Shown here: positions 8,643 through 16,042 of the stretch, in pieces
Position numbering within the stretch: the stretch's first letter is position 1
How the letters are laid out: every line of letters starts with the position of its first letter
Source of the DNA: Terriglobus roseus
GTDB lineage: Bacteria > Acidobacteriota > Terriglobia > Terriglobales > Acidobacteriaceae
Assembly: GCF_900102185.1 (NCBI RefSeq)
Contig: NZ_LT629690.1
Span: 1,550,001-1,614,000 of the forward strand
DNA: 64,000 bases
Reading direction: 5' to 3'
Notes under the pieces: generated by a model
What the model saw: only the letters and a program-made list of their open reading frames with translations
What the model was told of the DNA's origin: nothing
The model's database searches: none
Made by a program: the position numbers and the translations under genes

Positions 8643-8706
8643 GCCGCGACTCTACAGGACGTTTGTTACAAGCGGCAACGGGCCTTACCAACGTTAAAGC
8701 CAATTG

Positions 8707-9096
8707 CTAAGAGTCGGTTGATGACGCAAATGGATCGTTGGTACCTCTCACATACGCCGCAGCGTCTTGGAAGTTGCGGCCAATTCTTTGGGCTTTGCTG
8801 AGAATCCAATCCGCAGTCTCCGCAGGGAAGATCTCCTTGGTCGTCTCGGAGAAGAGAGTCAACCACCGTTCAAAATGTTCGGGGTCAAGACCAAGTCCTA
8901 TGTGGCGCATTGCAGGGTCGCCTTTGTACCTGCCACTGGTGAGCAACACCGTTGACCAGAAATCCTTCAACAGGGAAAGATGATGCGGCCAATCAGAGAC
9001 GATGGCGTTGAAGATAGGGCCAATCTCGGGATCGATTCGAACCTTGGCGTAGAAGGCCTCTACCAGGTTCCCGATTTGCTCTTCCGTGATCTCCAC
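8707..9096 (-). CDS. Group III truncated haemoglobin
   Basis: About 129 residues from the GTG at 9096. The pattern MRHIGLGLDPEHFERWLTLF in the middle is characteristic of group III truncated globins, the His of EHFERW being the proximal haem ligand. DWPHHLSLLKDFW supplies helix E residues. The frame is open to a TTG at 9162, but that extra stretch runs into the end of a dispersed repeat (9155-9396), so the GTG directly before EITEEQIG is the better start. Such globins bind O2, NO or peroxide in the cytoplasm. No partner gene lies nearby. Confidence 0.85.
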   Translation of the reverse strand: MEITEEQIGNLVEAFYAKVRIDPEIGPIFNAIVSDWPHHLSLLKDFWSTVLLTSGRYKGDPAMRHIGLGLDPEHFERWLTLFSETTKEIFPAETADWILSKAQRIGRNFQDAAAYVRGTNDPFASSTDS

Positions 9097-9154
9097 AATC
9101 AATAACCTAACGTAGCCACAGGCAGCACACGACCAGGTCCGGCAGTCGAAATTC

Positions 9155-9396
9155 GGTGTCAAGCCCCCATGCCATCTAAACCCAACAAATCAAATGAAAT
9201 AGAGCTGGCATGTTATTTCAGGGGAATCACTACAATAGAAAACAGGGGTGGGCAAAGGGCATCAAGCCTAAGGCTAACCCCTTTAGAAAGACGATTTTGC
9301 CTGTAACCCCAATGGGCAGACGATTTTACAAGCACCATCGCCGTAAACTCAATAGATAGAAGATTTTAGGGAAACAGGGGGAGGGGGGCTACCCCT
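9155..9396 (-). repeat. Dispersed repeat copy 1 (inverted relative to copy at 15786-16022)
   Basis: Read on the minus strand, the element begins three bases or fewer after the stop codon of the response regulator gene with GGGGTAGCCCC and a C-rich run, then carries three AAAATC(G/T)TCT motifs, the blocks GCCCATTGGGGTTA and TTTCTAAAGGGGTTAG, a variable 30-40 bp stretch, and ends with CATGCCAGCTCTATTTC, TTTGATTTGTT and GGGGCTTGACA. The copy at 15786-16022 matches block by block. No ORF is carried. Confidence 0.85.
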
Positions 9397-10818
9397 CTAC
9401 TCCCGGTCCTTACGTTTCTTGATTTCCACGTTCAGGCGCTTGATCTTCTGGTTCAGCGTGCTGAGCGGAATCTTCAGGAACTCCGCGGCTTCCGTCTGGT
9501 TCCAGTTGCAACGTTCCAGTCGATCCGAAATGATGCGGCGCTCAATCTCTTCCATGATGTCGAAGAGACTGGAATCTGCCTTCGTGTCCAGAGCAGCAGC
9601 GGTGTAAACGGTTCCACTCAGCTGCTGCGGAAGAATCTCCAGCGTGACCGTTGGTGTGGACGACAGAACAACACCGCGCTCCATCGCGTTCTCCAGCTCA
9701 CGCACGTTTCCGGGCCACTCGTAATCCATCATGGCGCGCAAAGCATCAGGAGCAAGCGTACGCAACTCAAAGCCGTTCTCGTCGCTATAGCGCTTCAGGA
9801 AGTGCGCTGCCAGTAGCGGAATGTCTTCACGACGCTGACGCAGCGGCGGCAGATCCAGGTTGATGACAGACAGGCGATAGAACAGATCCTCGCGGAAGCG
9901 TCCTTCCTTCACTGCTGTCTGCAGGTTCACGTTCGTCGCAGCCACAATGCGGACATCAACGGCGATCTCCGTCGTTCCACCCACAGGAAGGAAGCGGCGC
10001 TCCTGCAACGCACGCAGCACCTTCGCCTGCGTATCAAGCGGCATGGTGCCAATCTCGTCCAGGAACAGGGTTCCGCCATCAGCAGCCTCGAACAGGCCCT
10101 TCTTCGTAGCGATGGCTGACGTGAAGGCACCCTTCACATGGCCAAAGAGCGTGGACTCCAGCAGGTCCGTTGGAACCGCGCCAGTATTGATGGCCACGAA
10201 CGGCTTGTCATGGCGTGGTGATGCGGTGTGAATGGCCTTGGCAATCAGCTCCTTGCCCGTACCACTCTCACCCTGGATCAACACGGTGGTCTTAGCCGGA
10301 GCCACCTGCGCAACCGTGTCCAGCAGCTTCGCCATCACATCGGACTTGCCCACGATGTTGTCGAAGGAGTAGCGCTGCTTGAGCGTGCGGCGAAGCTGTG
10401 TGACTTCCTGTAGTGACCGTTGCTTGGCAATGGCGGTGCGGATGTCGGCGAGTAGCTTCTCGTTATCCCACGGCTTCTGTACGAAGTTATCCGCGCCCGC
10501 GCGCAGAGCATCGACCACATTCCCGACCGTGCCATAAGCGGTGATCATGATCACCGGAAGCTCCGGCCGCATGCGCTTGATACGAGGCAGCAGATCGATG
10601 CCGCTCTCACCGGGCATCGAGAGGTCCAGCAGCAGCAGATCGTACTCGTTGGAGGAGAGCATCTCCAGGCCGGACTGGCCTTCAGGAGCCATCTCTACTG
10701 TGAAGCCCTCAAAGGTCAGCAGCGTCTCCAGGGAGTCGCGGATTCCGGCTTCGTCGTCGATGATGAGGATGCGTGCGCCCAGGGCGTTGCTAGTATCGAG
10801 TGTTGCTGCCTCAGGCAT
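9397..10818 (-). CDS. NtrC-family sigma-54 response regulator
   Basis: A 473-aa protein with receiver, AAA+ and HTH domains. Receiver: phospho-acceptor D65 in LLLLDLSMPG, acidic DD at 21-22, K115. AAA+: Walker A GESGTGKE at 183-190, Walker B LFLDEIG near 251. C-terminal Fis-type helix-turn-helix in NQTEAAEFLKIPLSTL. The sigma-54 contact loop reads GAFTSA (230-235) rather than the usual GAFTGA. It overlaps the upstream kinase gene by eight bases, so the two form a cognate pair. A dispersed repeat starts right after the stop. Confidence 0.92.
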   Translation of the reverse strand: MPEAATLDTSNALGARILIIDDEAGIRDSLETLLTFEGFTVEMAPEGQSGLEMLSSNEYDLLLLDLSMPGESGIDLLPRIKRMRPELPVIMITAYGTVGNVVDALRAGADNFVQKPWDNEKLLADIRTAIAKQRSLQEVTQLRRTLKQRYSFDNIVGKSDVMAKLLDTVAQVAPAKTTVLIQGESGTGKELIAKAIHTASPRHDKPFVAINTGAVPTDLLESTLFGHVKGAFTSAIATKKGLFEAADGGTLFLDEIGTMPLDTQAKVLRALQERRFLPVGGTTEIAVDVRIVAATNVNLQTAVKEGRFREDLFYRLSVINLDLPPLRQRREDIPLLAAHFLKRYSDENGFELRTLAPDALRAMMDYEWPGNVRELENAMERGVVLSSTPTVTLEILPQQLSGTVYTAAALDTKADSSLFDIMEEIERRIISDRLERCNWNQTEAAEFLKIPLSTLNQKIKRLNVEIKKRKDRE

Positions 10819-13726
10819 TCACTGTCCTTGTGTCCCGTGTAGTGTCCAGAGGGGTCTCGTCGGAACTGCCGACGTTCTCCACCGGGAACTCCAGTGTAAA
10901 CGTCGTCCCCGTACCGACCTTGCTATCCACATGGATCCGCCCCTGATGCTCCTGTACGATGCCGTAGGACACGGACAGCCCCAACCCGGTGCCCTTGTGC
11001 TGGCCCTGCCGAGGCGCGTTCTTGGTGGTGAAGAACGGGTCGTAGATACGGTGCAGATGCTCCGGCGCAATGCCACTACCGGTATCCGCAATACGAAGGG
11101 TGACATTCCGACCATCGTCGAAGCTGGCAACGCGGATGGTGCCACCACCACCTTCATTCATGGCATCCTTCGCATTCAACAACAAATTCAGGATCACCTG
11201 TTGGAGTTTGCCATGACTTCCATAGATCTTCGCCAGCGGAATCTGCAGGTCAATATCTACGTTGACCTTTGCCGTGCGTAGCTGGTGATCGATCAGAGTG
11301 AGCGTCTCACGTACGACCGAGTTCACATCGAGTGATGCAAACACCGTAGAGCTGGTACGTGAGAAGTTCAGCAGGTTATTGACGATCTCACTCGCGCGGA
11401 AGGTCTGCTGTGTGATCTTCTCCAACACAGGAGCCAATCGCTGATCGTCGCGCGTGTGCTTCTGCAGCATCTGCGCATAAGACGAGATCACTGCGAGAGG
11501 CGTGTTCACTTCATGCGCAACGCCCGCAGCCAACAGGCCGATAGAAGACAGCTTCTCAGCCTGCGTTAACTGGCCTTCGAGACGTGTGCGATCAGTGATG
11601 TCTTCCATCATCACCGTAGAACCGACGGAGACAAAGTCGCGTGTGAGCAGCGGTGCGATGGAGATATTCGCGGTGCGGCTTTCACCGGTCTGCAGATCCA
11701 GCTTCACCTTGGACAAGTGGTGCGTTCCGGGCTCATTCGCAGCCGCAAGGAATGTATCAAGGAACTCTGGTGAGAAAATCTCCGAGACGTGCTTCCCGAT
11801 CACCTCAGCGCGCGATAGTGCGTACAGCACTTCCATCTCGGTGTTCCAGCTCTCTACGCAGTTCTGCAGATCGAGCGTGAAGATGCCCACCTTGATAGAT
11901 TCAACAATGTTCTCATTGAACTCCTTCAGGCGCTCGAACTCGTTGATCTGCTTCTCGAGACGATTGAAGAGCTGCGCATTCTGGATGGCAATACCGATGT
12001 AACCCGCGAGTGACGCGAGCAGTTCCATGTCTTCCGACGAGAGGAAGTCGCCTTCTTGTGTACGTCCGAGGCCAATGATCGCGATAGGGCGATTGGAGTG
12101 TCCATTGCGTCCAAATACACGGCAAGGAAGGTAGTAGTTCAGGTCTAGCAGGGAAGCCACGCGTTGTTCAGCCGGTTCCAGATGGGGTAACAGCTGGGGG
12201 TTCTCGAAGAAGATGTGTTCTTGCGATAACAGTCCGAAGTTCAGGAAGGAGTTATGCGAGAGTTCTTCGGGGAGATCGGCCAGCACATTGTCTGGCATGC
12301 CATGCGAGGCTGCAAGCGTGAATGTGCGTCCGGCACCATCATCTGCGGCTACGAACACAGCCACACGCGACACCAAAAGCGTCTGAGACAAACGTTCAAC
12401 GACTGAGCGTGACAACGTTGTAAGGTCGGTTTGTGACGAGAGGCCGCGGCTGAACTCGATCAGCGTCTCGCGATAGTCATAGCGTTTGCGATCAAAGAGA
12501 CGATCTACGCGCGCCTGAATTGCTGCCTTAATGGGCTCGAAGATAAGTGCGGTGGCGATGATGCCAGCCATTAATCCCCAGACCCGCAGGTTGGGCAGCC
12601 GCGTATGTACCAGTTCACCTGTCAGAGCAACGACGCCGAAATACACGCCGACCAATGCAGCCGTTGCCAGCGTGTAGGTCACACCACGCTTGAAGATGAG
12701 GTCCGTATCCATCAGTCGGTAACGGACAATCGCCCATGCAAAGGTCAATGGCAGGAAGATTAGGGTGAAGCCGGCTGCGCGTGCCATGCCCAACGGCACA
12801 TCCGCATCGGCAAGATACGGAATGGCGTACAGCACGGTGAATGGCACCACTGAGAGCAGAGTTCCGCGCGTGAGCCACTTCAACTGTTGGCGCTCTAGCG
12901 GCTTATCCGCTGCGCGATAGCGGAAGAAGAAGACAGTCGCTGCGATGACGTAGTACAGAGCCAGATAGCCTACACCGATCTGATCCAGTCGATGCTTCAG
13001 ACGTTCCGTTGCAGACCACAGTTCAATGGCAACGACTTGAAGGCTGAAGATCAATGCGCCTGGAAGATACAGGAAGACGACGAGCGCCTTGCGACGCAGC
13101 GAGATTGCGCTTTCACCGAACGAGACCGCGAAGTGAAGGAACACGGCAGGTTGTAGCGTGCCAGCCAGCAATGCGCCCCAGTAGCAGATCCAGTCCAAGG
13201 TGTCGAAAGCACCCGTGTAGCGGAAGCTGTATAGGACACCGCTCACCAGACAGAAGACGTAGAAGTGCATCGCCTTGGGCGCGGTCCAACGTCGCAGTAG
13301 AACGTACATGCCGATGGCGAGGTAAGCCATGGCGATCAGTCGCAGCCCTTGGTTGCGGCTGTGGTCGGTGGGTTCCAGGATGACGGGAACGTCTAGCGGT
13401 GCGTTGCCGCGCACGAGGGAGTACGTTACGCGGCTATAGGTTCCGACGCGGTGCATCTCCCGTTCCAGCGGGGCGACGGTGAGAGTCTTATGCCCATCGG
13501 CGGCGACGAGGAGGTCGCCTTCGCGTACACCGGCACGGTGTGCCGGAGAGGTCAGGGGGACGCGCTCGGCGTGTAGGCCGCCGTCGGATTCCAGCCACCA
13601 CACGCCGTCAGTCGGTGCGTCGTAGGAGCCTTCCTGTAGGAAGTTAGCGATGCCAAGGGCACAGACCAGCAGCGTCACGAGCGCCAACACTACGGCGGTC
13701 ACGCGGGTTTGAAGCGCCTTGCCCAT
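10811..13726 (-). CDS. Large membrane histidine kinase with PDZ, GAF and PAS domains
   Basis: A 971-aa sensor kinase. Order: an N-terminal membrane helix (about 8-30); a PDZ-like domain (about 40-115, with AHRAGVREGDLLVAADG); a block of about eight membrane helices (130-400); a GAF domain (about 440-600); a PAS domain (about 610-720); HisKA with VAHEVNTPLA; and HATPase with NLLLNAKDAMNE, DTGSGI and GTGLGLSVSYG. Phosphotransfer to the downstream NtrC-type regulator is expected. ATG 13726 has a GGAGGAG site directly upstream. The PDZ plus membrane block suggests sensing a peptide or envelope signal; that is inference. Confidence 0.9.
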   Translation of the reverse strand: MGKALQTRVTAVVLALVTLLVCALGIANFLQEGSYDAPTDGVWWLESDGGLHAERVPLTSPAHRAGVREGDLLVAADGHKTLTVAPLEREMHRVGTYSRVTYSLVRGNAPLDVPVILEPTDHSRNQGLRLIAMAYLAIGMYVLLRRWTAPKAMHFYVFCLVSGVLYSFRYTGAFDTLDWICYWGALLAGTLQPAVFLHFAVSFGESAISLRRKALVVFLYLPGALIFSLQVVAIELWSATERLKHRLDQIGVGYLALYYVIAATVFFFRYRAADKPLERQQLKWLTRGTLLSVVPFTVLYAIPYLADADVPLGMARAAGFTLIFLPLTFAWAIVRYRLMDTDLIFKRGVTYTLATAALVGVYFGVVALTGELVHTRLPNLRVWGLMAGIIATALIFEPIKAAIQARVDRLFDRKRYDYRETLIEFSRGLSSQTDLTTLSRSVVERLSQTLLVSRVAVFVAADDGAGRTFTLAASHGMPDNVLADLPEELSHNSFLNFGLLSQEHIFFENPQLLPHLEPAEQRVASLLDLNYYLPCRVFGRNGHSNRPIAIIGLGRTQEGDFLSSEDMELLASLAGYIGIAIQNAQLFNRLEKQINEFERLKEFNENIVESIKVGIFTLDLQNCVESWNTEMEVLYALSRAEVIGKHVSEIFSPEFLDTFLAAANEPGTHHLSKVKLDLQTGESRTANISIAPLLTRDFVSVGSTVMMEDITDRTRLEGQLTQAEKLSSIGLLAAGVAHEVNTPLAVISSYAQMLQKHTRDDQRLAPVLEKITQQTFRASEIVNNLLNFSRTSSTVFASLDVNSVVRETLTLIDHQLRTAKVNVDIDLQIPLAKIYGSHGKLQQVILNLLLNAKDAMNEGGGGTIRVASFDDGRNVTLRIADTGSGIAPEHLHRIYDPFFTTKNAPRQGQHKGTGLGLSVSYGIVQEHQGRIHVDSKVGTGTTFTLEFPVENVGSSDETPLDTTRDTRTVNA

Positions 13727-13929
13727 CTCCTCCAGGATCCCGGGTACAGGTTAATTAGTAAGGTATATGCAAGTTGGTGGCCAATCCACAGCGGCCAGCG
13801 GAAGGCTGTTCACGCTGTTGCCATCGCAGGAATCATGTAGCTGTGTCATCTTCATGATACGCGCCAGAGCAGATCAGAATCCCTCGCAGCGGAAACATCT
13901 ACCAAATCCCATAGATAGCGATAGACCAC

Positions 13930-14011
13930 AGAGTTCACGAAGGTCAAACAGCACACACAGAAACCTGTCCTGTGAACTTCGTGTCTTCTTCGTGTCTTCT
14001 TCGTGAACTCT
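13930..14011. repeat. Inverted repeat with 11-bp tandem units
   Basis: The 301-bp gap between the kinase start and the M20 peptidase end holds an inverted pair, AGAGTTCACGAAG at 13930-13942 and its complement at 13999-14011. The right arm continues an array of three 11-bp units (CTTCGTGTCTT twice, then CTTCGTGAACT) from 13977. No ORF was supported in this gap. It lies just past the peptidase stop and could act as a weak terminator. Confidence 0.6.
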
Positions 14012-14027
14012 GCGGCCAGCGTTCCGG

Positions 14028-15056
14028 CTAGAGCTGCTTCGAAAGCTCGCTTGCGAGTTCCGCGTACTTGTCTACTGCTTCGAGGAGTTCGGACTTCAGA
14101 ACTTTTTCGTCGGGGGTGTGGGCTACGTGGATGGTACCGGGGCCCAGCAGGAGGGGTTCTCCCCAGTTGGTCAGGGAGGAGATATCCGTGGCGTACTTGG
14201 CGATCATGGTCTCGAAGCCGGGGAGGCGCTTCATACGTACCGCCGCCAGGTCGAGGGCGAACTTCACGTCACAGCGGTTGCCGACGACGCGAGTGATTGT
14301 GTCCTTGACGATCTGGGAGTCGCCGATGGTGCGGATGAGGACGTGGGCTTCGGCGGCGTCGGGGATGACGTTGGGGGCACGGCCCCCGCTGATGAGTCCC
14401 ACGTTCAGGGTGGACTCACCGATCTCGGGGTCGACCGGCAGTTGGGTGCGGGAGAGTTCGTGGAGGACATCCACCAGCTTGTCGATGGCGGACTCGCCTA
14501 GTTCGGGATAGGCGGAGTGGGCCATCTTGCCGCTGGCACGGAGTTCCACGCGCAGAGCGCCCTTGGTGGCGAGTGCCAGGCGGTTGGATGTTGGTTCACC
14601 GTTGATGAGGAAGCGGGAGCCTTTGCCGTCACGGTTGGCTACCTTGGCGCCGGCGGAGTCACGCTCCTCACCTACTACGTAGAGCAGGCCGACTGGAATG
14701 CCGCCCTTGTGCAGCTTCTCCGCGCCTGCTACCTGCGAGGCGAGGATGCCTTTGGCGTCGCAGGAGCCGCGGCCGTAGACGTAGGTGTCGTCCTCAGAGG
14801 ACGGGAAGTATGGCGGGACCGTGTCGAAGTGCGTGGAGAGGGTGATCTTCGGCTGTGTGCCGGGCATCTTCGCATAGAGGTTGAAGCGTTCGTCCGTGGC
14901 TCCGTTGACGCCCGGTTGTTCCACCGGTTGACGTTCCACTTCGTAGCCAAGGCCCTGCAAGTACTCGTGCAGGAAGAGTCCGCACGCTCCCTCAAAATAG
15001 GTGGTCGACTCGATGTCGACAAGCTGACGCGTCAGCGCAATAGGATCGATTGCCAT
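14028..15056 (-). CDS. M20-family metallopeptidase (ArgE/DapE-like)
   Basis: A 342-aa di-zinc amidohydrolase. STHFDTVPP (about residue 95) gives the first His/Asp, GRGSCDAKG (about 126) the bridging Asp, VVGEERDSAG (about 158) the catalytic Glu pair, and the closing HVAHTPDEKV the last His. Family members hydrolyse N-acyl amino acids or small peptides; acetylornithine deacetylase or succinyl-DAP desuccinylase are the usual annotations but the substrate cannot be fixed. It is divergent from the hydrolase starting at 15102, with 45 bases between starts. Confidence 0.85.
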   Translation of the reverse strand: MAIDPIALTRQLVDIESTTYFEGACGLFLHEYLQGLGYEVERQPVEQPGVNGATDERFNLYAKMPGTQPKITLSTHFDTVPPYFPSSEDDTYVYGRGSCDAKGILASQVAGAEKLHKGGIPVGLLYVVGEERDSAGAKVANRDGKGSRFLINGEPTSNRLALATKGALRVELRASGKMAHSAYPELGESAIDKLVDVLHELSRTQLPVDPEIGESTLNVGLISGGRAPNVIPDAAEAHVLIRTIGDSQIVKDTITRVVGNRCDVKFALDLAAVRMKRLPGFETMIAKYATDISSLTNWGEPLLLGPGTIHVAHTPDEKVLKSELLEAVDKYAELASELSKQL

Positions 15057-15101
15057 GGCCTAAGGATACCCGACAGCCAAATGGCATTCGGGCCAGTTAA
15101 C

Positions 15102-15785
15102 ATGGGTGTGATGGCCGGAACGATACAGACTGTTGAGACTCTACGCGGACCCGCGGGACGACTTGAGGCGCTGCTGAATGTGGGCGCTGCCGATGCCGCT
15201 TACAGTGCGGTGGTGTGTCATCCGCATCCTCCTTCGGGCGGCACGATGCATACGAAGGTGGTCTATCACGCGGCGAAGGCGTTCTCGCACTTCGGTGTTC
15301 CGGTGCTGCGGTTCAACTTCCGTGGAACCGGGTTGAGCGAAGGCACGCACGACAACGGACCGGGCGAGATTGCGGATGTGAAGGCTGCTCTCGATTGGCT
15401 ACAGCACGAGTACGGTTTGCCGATTCTGCTGGCTGGATTTTCGTTTGGCGCAAACATCGGCTTTCGGGCGGCTTGCGGGGATGACCGGGTGAAGGGGCTG
15501 GTGGGGCTTGGGATGCCGTTGCAGGCCGGTGGCCGGAGTTACTCGTATGAGTTCATGGCGCACTGTAACCAGCCGAAGCTGCTGCTGACCGGAGCGCAGG
15601 ATCCGTTTGCACCACGCCTCGTGATGGAGAGCTACTTCGATGAGGCTGGAGGCGACACCGAGATGCAGTGGATTGAGGGTGCAGAGCACTTCTTCGCTGG
15701 TGTTCCGGGATCGCCTCAAGCGAAGCTGGATCGGATGCGTCTGGCGATGCAGGATTGGCTTGGGCGGAAGTTTTTCGGGCTCTAG
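15102..15785 (+). CDS. Alpha/beta hydrolase, dienelactone-hydrolase-like
   Basis: About 227 residues. Nucleophile Ser in AGFSFGANIG (G-x-S-x-G), acid Asp in GAQDPFA and His in EGAEHFFAG form the triad. CHPHPPSGGTMHTKVV and RFNFRGTGLSEG are typical of the KANL3/Tex30-like group of small hydrolases. The ATG at 15102 is preferred; 15111 is a second ATG in frame. The frame stays open far upstream but that is the shadow of the divergent peptidase. The stop is followed immediately by a dispersed repeat. Confidence 0.82.
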   Translation: MGVMAGTIQTVETLRGPAGRLEALLNVGAADAAYSAVVCHPHPPSGGTMHTKVVYHAAKAFSHFGVPVLRFNFRGTGLSEGTHDNGPGEIADVKAALDWLQHEYGLPILLAGFSFGANIGFRAACGDDRVKGLVGLGMPLQAGGRSYSYEFMAHCNQPKLLLTGAQDPFAPRLVMESYFDEAGGDTEMQWIEGAEHFFAGVPGSPQAKLDRMRLAMQDWLGRKFFGL

Positions 15786-16022
15786 GGTACCCCCCTCCCC
15801 CCTGTTTTTCTAAAATCGTCTTTCTATTGGGTTTACGAGTTCAGTGGCTGTAAAATCGTCTGCCCATTGGGGTTAGAGGCAAAATCGTCTTTCTAAAGGA
15901 GTTAGGGCCACGCTTTCGCGCGGCCCTTTTCTCTCTGGTTCTATTTTAGTGGTTTGGCGGAAATAGCATGCCAACTCTATTTCTTTTGATTTGTTAGGGT
16001 TGAATGTTTTTGGGGCTTGACA
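15786..16022 (+). repeat. Dispersed repeat copy 2
   Basis: Starts at the base after the hydrolase stop with GGTACCCCCC and ends with GGGGCTTGACA. The AAAATCGTCT motif occurs at 15812, 15852 and 15881. It matches the minus-strand copy at 9155-9396 over most of its length, apart from a variable part that here is the hairpin at 15905-15926. Confidence 0.85.
15905..15930 (+). terminator. Hairpin with T-run inside repeat copy 2
   Basis: GGGCCACGC-TTTC-GCGCGGCCC forms a 9-bp stem with one mismatch, followed by TTTT. It would end transcription of the hydrolase gene. In copy 1 this position is replaced by unrelated sequence, so the hairpin is a variable insert of the repeat. Confidence 0.65.
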
Positions 16023-16042
16023 GCTTTCCGAGGCAGTCGGGT

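Noticed and set aside
14517-15101. N-terminal extension of the hydrolase frame
   Set aside because: Covers the divergent M20 peptidase on the other strand; the hydrolase fold starts only after 15102.
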